Virus record (IMG/VR): IMGVR_UViG_3300025369_000054
Coordinates: 1 to 26,171 of that record
Source of the DNA: a virus
Length of the DNA: 26,171 nt
Reading direction: 5' to 3' (one strand)
Under the pieces are notes generated by a model. It saw nothing but the letters and a program-made list of their open reading frames with translations. It did no database searches and was not told where the DNA came from. A program made the translations under genes and the position numbers. Shown in pieces: positions 1 to 5,972 of this stretch. The stretch's first letter is position 1. Every line of letters starts with the position of its first letter.

Positions 1-411
1 ATTGCTACCTTACATAAAAAAGAAAACAACAAATTTGTTTTAAGTAGTACTCAAGGCGAAGTAATGTTTAATAAGAAACAAGACTTAACTAAACAATTTG
101 GCGATGGTTTCTTTTTAAATAATACTAAAGTAAAAGTTACACAACCTGAAGAACATGAATGTCATGGATATCCGACATTATGTGTTCCTTATAACAGTAT
201 GTATGATGTTAGACGTAAACTCCCGTTATTCACTAAGAGTTTGCAAAGTAAAAGTTTATATTGTGCAGGATATTATATTATTAAATTTAACAAGGGCTGG
301 GTTAAGAGTTTCTGTCCTAAAGCAATTACTATTGAAAGATATCCATATCAAGGACCATTTATGGATAAACTAGAAATGAAAACGGTATTGGCAAATGCAA
401 AATCCAATTAA
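1..411 (+). CDS. hypothetical protein, probably 5'-truncated by the window edge
   Basis: I do not recognise the family. The frame is open from base 1 to the stop at 409-411. An ATG at 64 has a fair Shine-Dalgarno (AAGG at 53-56, 7 nt spacing) and would give 115 aa. The 21 codons before it contain no stop and use the same AT-ending codons as the rest, so the gene probably begins outside the window; 64 is the fallback start. The protein is basic, with several Cys (ECHGY, LCVPY, YCAGYY, FCPKA) and aromatic residues. No signal peptide or membrane segment is visible in the part seen. The next gene starts inside its 3' end with a 17-nt overlap, which indicates co-transcription. The true 5' end is not certain. 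Confidence 0.7.
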   Translation: MATLHKKENNKFVLSSTQGEVMFNKKQDLTKQFGDGFFLNNTKVKVTQPEEHECHGYPTLCVPYNSMYDVRRKLPLFTKSLQSKSLYCAGYYIIKFNKGWVKSFCPKAITIERYPYQGPFMDKLEMKTVLANAKSN

Positions 412-643
412 TACTACACCAATTAGTCAGTTAATTCAACTGATAAAAGCCGCCGAATTAAGTCAAAGCAAAGAAGTTAAAATTACTATTCAACAAGCAA
501 GAATGTTAAATTTGGCTCTTACTGAAATTTTAATTAAAATGAATCAAGACTATGAAAGTATGTATAACGCATTAAAGGCTAGTGTAAGCTCTGAAGTTGT
601 TACAGTACAATTAGACGGTGGTGACTTCGGTAACACAGAATAA
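395..643 (+). CDS. small hypothetical phage protein (82 aa)
   Basis: Unknown function. The ATG at 395 lies inside the preceding gene in another frame (overlap 395-411) and has no strong Shine-Dalgarno, so it is probably read by translational coupling. The sequence is almost entirely helix-forming: residues 8-62 are rich in Leu, Ile, Ala, Lys and Gln with heptad-like spacing. An acidic, Gly-rich tail ends in GGDFGNTE. This composition suits a small oligomerising or coiled-coil protein. No catalytic motif is seen. A hairpin and a late-promoter-like octamer follow it at 646-679. Confidence 0.75.
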   Translation: MQNPINTTPISQLIQLIKAAELSQSKEVKITIQQARMLNLALTEILIKMNQDYESMYNALKASVSSEVVTVQLDGGDFGNTE

Positions 644-645
644 AA

Positions 646-653
646 GATAAATA
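646..653 (+). promoter_or_regulatory. possible T4-type late promoter octamer, weak
   Basis: GATAAATA matches 7 of 8 bases of the T4 late consensus TATAAATA and lies 27 nt before the ATG at 681. The match is short in AT-rich DNA and this strand otherwise carries sigma70-like promoters, so it is only suggestive. Confidence 0.3.
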
Positions 654-679
654 TATGCGTATATTACCAGGACGCATAT
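653..679 (+). promoter_or_regulatory. 5'-UTR hairpin over the ribosome binding site of the 94-aa gene
   Basis: ATATGCGT (653-660) and ACGCATAT (672-679) are perfect 8-bp inverted arms around an 11-nt loop. The right arm ends one base before the ATG at 681. The only Shine-Dalgarno-like sequence, AGGA at 669-672, lies at the edge of the loop. The hairpin could modulate access to the start codon or act as a processing or termination signal for the gene upstream. There is no U-tract. Confidence 0.45.
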
Positions 680-680
680 T

Positions 681-965
681 ATGTCAAGACCTAAGCCAAA
701 AGTTTTATTAGAATACACAAACAAGAAAACTTATAAATCTGAACAGATTTTAGAAGCAGAAGCCATTTGGGCTGTATTTTATAAAAATGAACCGTTTAAT
801 CTTAAAAGTTTTAATAGTCTAGTCAATTATCCTGGTCCTAAGTATAAAAAAGTATCTTTTAGTAACCCAGGCCACGCACGTAATTTAGCCAAAAAATTAA
901 ACTTAACATTTGGCTGTGAAGATTTTCAAGTAGTTATGCTGACTACTGGCACTATAGTAAAATGA
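681..965 (+). CDS. conserved-looking phage hypothetical protein (94 aa)
   Basis: A small basic protein of unknown function. It begins MSRPKPKVLLEYTN, followed by an apparent alpha/beta core with EAEAIWAVFY and a Pro/Gly/Lys-rich segment YPGPKYKKVSFSNPGHA at about residues 50-66, then a Leu/Lys helix and a final hydrophobic strand. The style resembles conserved hypotheticals of T4-like marine phages (from memory, not searched). The start has AGGA with 8-nt spacing at the loop edge of the upstream hairpin. Its stop overlaps the next start as ATGA (962-965), so the two genes are translationally coupled. Confidence 0.8.
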   Translation: MSRPKPKVLLEYTNKKTYKSEQILEAEAIWAVFYKNEPFNLKSFNSLVNYPGPKYKKVSFSNPGHARNLAKKLNLTFGCEDFQVVMLTTGTIVK

Positions 966-1369
966 TTAATCGAAATGCATTAACCAAAATATTTCTGGAG
1001 CAATGGGGTAAAAGCACAGACGAGGCTAATGTAAAATTATTTGGTCGTAAATGGTGGCAAAGTAATCGAGTTGGTAAAGAAAATGCATTTCGATTAACCG
1101 AAGAAGGTTACGAATTTTTGGTAAGAGATTTGGAATTAAAAGAGTACGAAATTCCGTTTACAGAACCAATTGAACTAAGTCCTCAAACAATCGTATTTTT
1201 GGAAAGATACATCGATTGTCCGTATTATCTTACACCAATGTCAATTACTGTGTTCGCTGAAAAGAAAGGATTTGAACTGATGTTGTTTTCCGACGACATC
1301 AGAAAATTTGGCTTAATTAAAGCCATGAATGAGCGAGAAAAAGAACTAGCTAGCCAAAATAATAGTTGA
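962..1369 (+). CDS. conserved-looking phage hypothetical protein (135 aa)
   Basis: Unknown function. It starts in an ATGA overlap with the previous gene and has no Shine-Dalgarno of its own, which is consistent with coupled translation. The first 60 residues have a compact pattern (FLEQWGKST, KLFGRKWWQSN, FRLTEEGYEFL) that looks like a small helical DNA- or protein-binding module. This is followed by a proline-containing strand region and a charged helical C-terminus (KAMNEREKELASQNN). No enzyme motif is visible. Its TGA stop at 1367-1369 lies inside the -35 box of the next promoter, so the operon boundary is very tight. Confidence 0.8.
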   Translation: MINRNALTKIFLEQWGKSTDEANVKLFGRKWWQSNRVGKENAFRLTEEGYEFLVRDLELKEYEIPFTEPIELSPQTIVFLERYIDCPYYLTPMSITVFAEKKGFELMLFSDDIRKFGLIKAMNEREKELASQNNS

Positions 1370-1394
1370 CTTAGTTACGGTACTATTGTATAAT
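1366..1394 (+). promoter_or_regulatory. strong sigma70 promoter for the MoxR-type gene
   Basis: The -35 box TTGACT (1366-1371) and a perfect -10 TATAAT (1389-1394) are separated by exactly 17 bp. This is a near-consensus host-polymerase promoter, suggesting early expression. The -35 overlaps the stop of the preceding gene. ATACATAG (1397-1404) follows 2 nt after the -10 and recurs at the same place in the next promoter. The leader to the ATG at 1451 is about 50 nt and includes a run of seven T. Confidence 0.85.
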
Positions 1395-1450
1395 AGATAC
1401 ATAGAGCGTTAATTCAACAACACTTTTTTTAAACTAAGATAGGAAAAGAA

Positions 1451-2542
1451 ATGGCATCAGATCTAGCTACTCGCACCGTTGGCCCCCAAGGTGCAAAAAA
1501 ATCTCTGCGTAAAGCATTTAAAAACAAGCGTCCAATTTTCCTATGGGGTCCTCCCGGAATTGGCAAATCCGATATTATTAAACAGCTCGGTACTGAGCTC
1601 GATGCTCATGTTATCGATGTTCGTTTGAGCCTTTGGGAACCTACTGATATTAAAGGTATTCCATATTTTGACTCTAACGATAACACTATGCGTTGGGCAC
1701 CTCCTAGCGAATTGCCAACACAAGAAATGGCAAGTAAGCACAAGAACATTATTTTGTTCTTGGATGAAATGAACAGTGCGGCACCTAGTGTACAAGCGGC
1801 GGCTTATCAATTAGTTTTGAATCGTCGTGTAGGTACCTATCACTTGCCAGACAATGTTATGTTGGTTGCGGCAGGTAATCGTGAAACTGACAAAGGTGTA
1901 ACATTCCGTATGCCAGCTCCGTTGGCTAATCGTTTTGTTCACTTGGAAATGACTGTAGATTGGGATGACTACTTTGATTGGGCTGTTGACAACAAGATTC
2001 ATCAAGATGTTGTGGGCTTTTTGACTTTCTCTAAGAAAGACTTGTATGATTTCGATCCTAAGTCCAGTTCACGTGCCTTTGCTACTCCACGTAGCTGGAG
2101 TTTTGTAAGCGAATTACTTACAGACGATGACTGTGATAACGACACACTAACAGACTTAGTGTCCGGTTCAGTTGGTGAAGGTTTGGCTGTTAAGTTTATG
2201 GCGCACCGCAAACATGCTAGCAAAATGCCTAATCCTACAGACATTTTGAGTGGCAAAGTTAAGAAAATGGATTCAAAAGAGATTTCAGCAATGTACTCTT
2301 TGACTGTATCTTTGTGCTATGAATTGAAAGATTCTTGCGAGAAGAAAGCTAAAAACTGGAACGATCAAGTTAATAATTTCTTCCAATTTATTATGGATAA
2401 TTTTGAAACAGAATTGGTTATTATGGGTACTAAACTAGCATTGTCAACTTACAAGTTGCCGTTAGATCCAGACGAAATCAAATGTTTTGATGATTTCCAT
2501 GCCAAATTTGGCAAGTACATTAGCCAAGCTACAGAAAAATAA
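1451..2542 (+). CDS. MoxR-type AAA+ ATPase
   Basis: A 363-aa AAA+ ATPase of the MoxR kind. Visible motifs are Walker A GPPGIGKS at residues 33-40, Walker B IILFLDEM at 100-107, sensor-1 region AAGNR at 140-144, a likely arginine finger in LANRF (R161), and sensor 2 TPRSW at 212-216. The C-terminal third is a helical lid. MoxR proteins act as ATP-driven remodelling chaperones and usually pair with a VWA-domain protein encoded next to them; that partner is the next gene here. The start is supported by AGGA about 8 nt upstream and by the sigma70 promoter at 1366-1394. All ATPase motifs look intact. Its substrate in the infected cell is unknown; virion assembly, host-protein remodelling or counter-defence are all possible. 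Confidence 0.93.
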   Translation: MASDLATRTVGPQGAKKSLRKAFKNKRPIFLWGPPGIGKSDIIKQLGTELDAHVIDVRLSLWEPTDIKGIPYFDSNDNTMRWAPPSELPTQEMASKHKNIILFLDEMNSAAPSVQAAAYQLVLNRRVGTYHLPDNVMLVAAGNRETDKGVTFRMPAPLANRFVHLEMTVDWDDYFDWAVDNKIHQDVVGFLTFSKKDLYDFDPKSSSRAFATPRSWSFVSELLTDDDCDNDTLTDLVSGSVGEGLAVKFMAHRKHASKMPNPTDILSGKVKKMDSKEISAMYSLTVSLCYELKDSCEKKAKNWNDQVNNFFQFIMDNFETELVIMGTKLALSTYKLPLDPDEIKCFDDFHAKFGKYISQATEK

Positions 2543-2558
2543 TTTGGTTTAGCACTAT

Positions 2559-2587
2559 TTGACACCTCCTTCGGGAGGTGTTATACT
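2559..2587 (+). promoter_or_regulatory. sigma70 promoter with a hairpin spacer, for the VWA/zincin gene
   Basis: A perfect -35 TTGACA (2559-2564) and a -10 TATACT (2582-2587) are separated by 17 bp. The leader is about 22 nt, with GGAG before the ATG at 2617. The spacer plus part of the -35 is a perfect inverted repeat. ATACATAG (2590-2597) occupies the same position relative to the -10 as in the promoter at 1366-1394. Confidence 0.82.
2562..2581 (+). terminator. TTCG-loop hairpin between the ATPase and VWA genes (terminator-like)
   Basis: ACACCTCC (2562-2569) and GGAGGTGT (2574-2581) form an 8-bp stem closed by TTCG, a very stable RNA tetraloop. As RNA the stem can extend by a G-U and a U-A pair. 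It lies 20 nt after the ATPase stop and looks like an intrinsic-terminator stem, but what follows is TATACTATAT rather than a clean U-tract. It may attenuate upstream transcription, and it coincides with the spacer of the next promoter. Confidence 0.6.
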
Positions 2588-2616
2588 ATATACATAGTAA
2601 CAATTCAGGAGCATAA

Positions 2617-3801
2617 ATGTCACACGCAGATCCAGTTATAGACAAAATTATTGTAGCCCGTGTGGGTCTACTACTTCGTCATCCGTTTTTCGGTAATATG
2701 GCTACACGCTTAAAAATACAAGAAGCTAGCGATTGGTTACCTACTGCGGCTACAGACGGTCGTACTATTTTCTTTAACCGTAAATTTTTCGATCCACTAA
2801 CAGTTAAACAAGTCGAGTTTGTTATTGCACATGAAATTCTGCATAATGTATTCGATCATATGGGTCGGCGAGAAGGACGTAATCCGCGCATTTTTAACAT
2901 TGCCGCTGATTATTGTGTAAACGGACAATTAGTCCGTGACCGTATCGGCGATCATCAAATTCCTGATATTAAAATTTTCCATGATCCTAAATATTATGGC
3001 ATGGGCGCAGAAGAAGTCTACGACAAAATTTTTGATGAAATGGACGAAGATGAACTCAATGCACTTGGACAATTATTGGACGAGCACATTGACTGGGGAG
3101 AAGATGGCAAAAATGGTCAGCCAAAGTACACTAAAGAAGAATTAAAACAGATTCGTGACGAGATTCGTGAAGCTACAATTCAAGCCGCAAATGCCGCAGG
3201 TGCTGGTAACACTCCTGCTAGTGTACAACGCATGATTAAAGAATTTACAGAGCCTAAAATGAATTGGCGTGAAATTTTACGTCAACAAATCCAAAGCACT
3301 ATTAAAAACGATTATTCATTCATGCGTCCTAATCGTAAGGGTTGGCATATGAACGCAATTCTACCAGGCACTCAATTTCAAGAAACAATTGATATCTGTG
3401 TAGCTATTGACATGTCAGGTTCTATTGGTGATGAACAAGCCAAAGACTTCTTAAGTGAAATTAAGGGCATTATGCAAGAATATCAAGACTTTAAAATTAA
3501 AGTTTGGTGTTTTGATACTCGAGTGTATAACGAAGCAGACTTTGACGGTTACAATATCGATGAGTTTGATAGCTATGAACCAATGGGCGGTGGTGGAACT
3601 GATTTTGATGCTAACTGGGAATACATGAAAGAAAATGATATTCAGCCTAAGAAGTTTATCATGTTTACTGACGGATATCCGTTTGGTTCATGGGGTGATG
3701 AATTGTATTGCGATACAGTATTCATCATACACGGCAATGATAAGATTGTTCCTCCATTCGGGGAATTTGCTTATTACGAACAAGTTAAAGAAGTAGCATG
3801 A
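2617..3801 (+). CDS. VWA-domain protein with N-terminal zincin-like (DUF2201-type) metallopeptidase domain
   Basis: A 394-aa two-domain protein. The N-terminal region has the zinc-peptidase signature HEILHNVFDH (residues 72-81, HExxH at 72-76). The C-terminal half is a von Willebrand A-like domain with a MIDAS set: DMSGS at 265-269, GGGGTD with T328, and FTDG with D352. The middle is a charged helical linker rich in Asp, Glu, Lys and Gln. This architecture matches the DUF2201 putative metallopeptidase/VWA-like family, usually encoded beside a MoxR ATPase, as it is here. The protein probably acts as adaptor or substrate arm of the ATPase; whether the zinc site is catalytic is not shown. The start is well supported (CAGGAG 5 nt upstream). 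Its stop overlaps the next gene as ATGA (3798-3801). Confidence 0.88.
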   Translation: MSHADPVIDKIIVARVGLLLRHPFFGNMATRLKIQEASDWLPTAATDGRTIFFNRKFFDPLTVKQVEFVIAHEILHNVFDHMGRREGRNPRIFNIAADYCVNGQLVRDRIGDHQIPDIKIFHDPKYYGMGAEEVYDKIFDEMDEDELNALGQLLDEHIDWGEDGKNGQPKYTKEELKQIRDEIREATIQAANAAGAGNTPASVQRMIKEFTEPKMNWREILRQQIQSTIKNDYSFMRPNRKGWHMNAILPGTQFQETIDICVAIDMSGSIGDEQAKDFLSEIKGIMQEYQDFKIKVWCFDTRVYNEADFDGYNIDEFDSYEPMGGGGTDFDANWEYMKENDIQPKKFIMFTDGYPFGSWGDELYCDTVFIIHGNDKIVPPFGEFAYYEQVKEVA

Positions 3802-4076
3802 CATTAAAAGCGGGAAAGGCCAATCCTTTAAATTACTTTAATTTACGGAGGGTTGACTTTGCCTGCCCTCATTTTAAGTATACAACTATAAACAAATATA
3901 ATCCTACTTTAATCAAATCTTTAGATGCTTGGATTAGCAAAAACTTAAATAATCGGTATTACATAGGACAAGGCATAGGTTTAGATAATTCCAATACTAT
4001 TGTGTATAATACACGTATTGGTTTTGAATCAGAAAAAGAGTTAAGTTTTTTCACGATTGCTTGTCCTATTTTGTAA
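3798..4076 (+). CDS. hypothetical protein (92 aa), coupled to the VWA gene
   Basis: Unknown function. It starts in the ATGA overlap with the VWA gene and has no Shine-Dalgarno of its own, so it should be made with that protein. The sequence is basic and aromatic at the N-terminus (NPLNYFNLRRVDFACPHFKY), has a helical middle (LIKSLDAWISKNLNN) and ends in a hydrophobic strand with FFTIACPIL. Cys residues fall near both ends. No known motif was recognised. Its place makes it a candidate third component of the ATPase/VWA unit, but that rests on position only. Confidence 0.75.
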   Translation: MTLKAGKANPLNYFNLRRVDFACPHFKYTTINKYNPTLIKSLDAWISKNLNNRYYIGQGIGLDNSNTIVYNTRIGFESEKELSFFTIACPIL

Positions 4077-4086
4077 ACAAGATAAT
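4057..4086 (+). promoter_or_regulatory. possible weak sigma70 promoter
   Basis: TTGCTT (4057-4062) and GATAAT (4081-4086) are separated by 18 bp, upstream of the 79-aa gene. The match is weaker than at the other sigma70 promoters here, and the ATACATAG motif seen after two of them is absent. The next gene has an excellent ribosome binding site, so independent transcription is plausible but not secure. Confidence 0.3.
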
Positions 4087-4115
4087 TATATTAGTACTTT
4101 TCAAAGGAGATACAT

Positions 4116-4355
4116 ATGACTGATACTGTACAAGAACCAACACAAGAACAACCAACTAATACTGCACAACAAGATCAAAATAACGATTTAACAATTAACG
4201 ATTTGGCTGCAATGAAAAACATTATTGATATTGCTAGCACACGCGGTGCATTTAAACCAAATGAAATGGTAGCAGTTGGTACGATTTATAACAAACTATC
4301 TGCTTTTTTAGATCAGGTTCAAAAACAAGCTGAAGCACAAAAAGCTCAAGGATAA
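4116..4355 (+). CDS. conserved-looking phage hypothetical protein (79 aa)
   Basis: A small protein of unknown role. The first 25 residues are a low-complexity tail rich in Gln, Thr and Asn. Residues 26-70 (LTINDLAAMKNIIDIAS, GAFKPNEMVAVG, YNKLSAFLDQV) form a helical core of a type I associate with T4-like marine phages, followed by a Gln/Ala/Lys-rich helix. It has the strongest ribosome binding site in the region (AAAGGAG, 6 nt before the ATG), which predicts high translation. The next gene starts 4 nt after its stop and takes its Shine-Dalgarno (AAGGA) from the 3' end of this one. Confidence 0.8.
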   Translation: MTDTVQEPTQEQPTNTAQQDQNNDLTINDLAAMKNIIDIASTRGAFKPNEMVAVGTIYNKLSAFLDQVQKQAEAQKAQG

Positions 4356-4359
4356 TATT

Positions 4360-4974
4360 ATGGCCGAACTCAAACATGTAGGCAGAGTTATATCTACAAA
4401 GAAAAAATGTATTGTAGTATATCGTACTTTGCCAGGCGATGCACATAGTTGCCTAATTGTACCAACTGAAAATTTACCAGATAGCTATCACGATAGTTTA
4501 ATCAATTTAGTAGAAAGTAATGCTGGGCAAAGTTCCTACGAGTTTGCCGAAGTAATGGCACGTAGTAATTTTTCCGATGGCAGTATTATGCTAGCGGCAT
4601 TACATGCTCAAGGTCGTTTAGTTAAGCTAGGTACTAGCGAAGTAGAAATGACTCCTACTACATCAGGTAGTATTGTGTTGTCAGAATTAAATCAAATTAT
4701 TGCTGAACAACGCGGTGTTGCAGTTGACGATTTATCACTTAAATCAAATTCTGCAGAACCTACTGCATCTAAAACTGTAGAAGCTCCAGTCGTAGAAGAA
4801 AAAATTGATACTACGCCCACTATAAGTGCTAATGTAACGCTTACACCAGAAGAACAAGCTAAACAATTTAGAAGTGATGCTGATCGTTTAAGCAAACAAG
4901 CGGCTGAATTAAGACGTCAAGCAGAAGCATTAGTACCTACAGCAAAGAAGACCAAGGTAACTGACGCATCGTGA
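4360..4974 (+). CDS. conserved-looking T4-like phage hypothetical protein (204 aa)
   Basis: The N-terminal 125 residues form a mixed alpha/beta domain (LKHVGRVISTKKKCIVVYRT, LPGDAHSCLIVPTENL, FAEVMARSNFSDG, IVLSELNQIIAEQRGV). I associate this pattern with a conserved but uncharacterised protein of T4-like cyanophages and pelagiphages, from memory. The last 70 residues are a Pro/Thr/Glu-rich linker followed by a charged coiled-coil-like helix (EEQAKQFRSDADRLSKQAAE) and a Lys-rich end. There is no catalytic motif. The end overlaps the next start as GTGA. It may be a virion-assembly or replication accessory protein, but there is no direct sign of which. Confidence 0.82.
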   Translation: MAELKHVGRVISTKKKCIVVYRTLPGDAHSCLIVPTENLPDSYHDSLINLVESNAGQSSYEFAEVMARSNFSDGSIMLAALHAQGRLVKLGTSEVEMTPTTSGSIVLSELNQIIAEQRGVAVDDLSLKSNSAEPTASKTVEAPVVEEKIDTTPTISANVTLTPEEQAKQFRSDADRLSKQAAELRRQAEALVPTAKKTKVTDAS

Positions 4975-5291
4975 CATCATCGGGAAAAGTACTTCCCAAG
5001 GATGTCATAGCAAATTGGCCGGAAGTGTTTGGCGATATCAAACTAAATGTACTACCTCTTGGGTATGTACATGCAGTTATGATTAATTTTAAAAATGGCA
5101 AAACTTGGGAAATTAAAATAACTAATCAAGTTAAACGAGAAGGATGGACTGCCTTTGAAAAGAATCTATCTGAAATGGTTAAACGCTACGAAAGTGAAAT
5201 AATCGATGTCGATTTTAAACTAGACACTATTAGGGTTAAAAAAGACATCGAGCGTAGCACTCAAAAATTCCTTAAGAAAAAGAAGTTATAA
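4971..5291 (+). CDS. conserved-looking T4-like phage hypothetical protein (106 aa), GTG start
   Basis: Unknown function. The start is GTG at 4971, overlapping the TGA of the gene before it (GTGA, 4971-4974), so translation is probably coupled. A compact alpha/beta N-terminus (LPKDVIANWPEVFGDIKLNV, VHAVMINFKNGKTWEI) is followed by a helix (FEKNLSEMVKRYE), a strand (IIDVDFKLDTIRV) and a very basic tail (FLKKKKL) that could bind nucleic acid. The pattern recalls a protein often found beside the preceding gene type in marine T4-like phages (memory, not searched). The stop is immediately followed by the thyX ATG. Confidence 0.82.
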   Translation: MTSSGKVLPKDVIANWPEVFGDIKLNVLPLGYVHAVMINFKNGKTWEIKITNQVKREGWTAFEKNLSEMVKRYESEIIDVDFKLDTIRVKKDIERSTQKFLKKKKL

Positions 5292-5972
5292 ATGAATGTT
5301 AAATTGCTTAGTTACAGCCAGCCAACTGAAGAATTCGCTAGCATGGGAATCTCGGATGCACAAGAACTCATTGCCTACTGTGCAAGAGTCAGTAACCCGA
5401 GCAATCAGCTTAATACAGAAACCTCAGAAAAACTCATACGATATCTTATTAAGCACCAACATTGGAGTCCTCTCGAAATGGTGTCCGCCTGCATCGAGAT
5501 TACTACTACAAGAGATATCGCAAGACAAATCCTTAGACATCGAAGCTTCAGCTTTCAAGAGTTCAGCCAACGTTATGCTGACCCAACAAAGGATCTCAAC
5601 TTTGTACTTAGAGATGCTCGCAAGCAAGATACCAAAAATAGACAAAACAGTATAGAGCTTGATATTCATAATAACGACGAAGATCGTTTTCTTGCTTATC
5701 AATGGGAACGTATGCAAGAGTTAGTTATTAAACAAAGCCGTGATGCATACGAATGGGCTGTTAGTAAAGGTATTGCCAAAGAACAAGCTCGTGCTGTACT
5801 GCCAGAAGGACTTATTGAAAGTCGTTTGTATATGAATGGCACACTACGCAGTTGGATTCATTTTATTGAATTGCGTAGTTCAAACGGTACACAAAAAGAG
5901 CATCAAGAAGTTGCTATCGCTTGTGCCGAAGTTATAGCTAAGATCTTCCCAATGACTACAGATCTTATTTAA
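5292..5972 (+). CDS. thyX: flavin-dependent thymidylate synthase ThyX
   Basis: It methylates dUMP to dTMP using methylene-tetrahydrofolate, FAD and NADPH, giving the phage a dTTP supply independent of host ThyA. The ThyX signature RHR-x7-S is present as RHRSFSFQEFS (residues 82-92), followed by QRY. The C-terminal part keeps ARAVLPEGL, a Tyr-Met pair and RSWIHFIELR, as expected for the dUMP/FAD site. At 226 aa it is of normal length. The ATG directly follows the stop of the upstream gene, with AAGAAG as a weak ribosome binding site. Arg and Leu codon use changes abruptly near base 5650-5685 (see findings). The 3' end overlaps the convergent minus-strand gene by 8 bp. Confidence 0.95.
   Translation: MNVKLLSYSQPTEEFASMGISDAQELIAYCARVSNPSNQLNTETSEKLIRYLIKHQHWSPLEMVSACIEITTTRDIARQILRHRSFSFQEFSQRYADPTKDLNFVLRDARKQDTKNRQNSIELDIHNNDEDRFLAYQWERMQELVIKQSRDAYEWAVSKGIAKEQARAVLPEGLIESRLYMNGTLRSWIHFIELRSSNGTQKEHQEVAIACAEVIAKIFPMTTDLI

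Noticed and set aside
1541-2256. Minus-strand frames opposite the MoxR gene
   Set aside because: The sense frame has all AAA+ motifs; the antisense products have no pattern or ribosome binding sites.
4252-4446. 64-aa minus-strand frame across the 79-aa/204-aa junction
   Set aside because: It is antisense to two well-formed coupled genes, has no ribosome binding site, and stands alone on that strand.
5296-5655. 119-aa frame inside the first half of thyX
   Set aside because: It overlaps intact thyX in another frame, has no own ribosome binding site and has no recognisable protein pattern. Its existence partly reflects the unusual codon use there.
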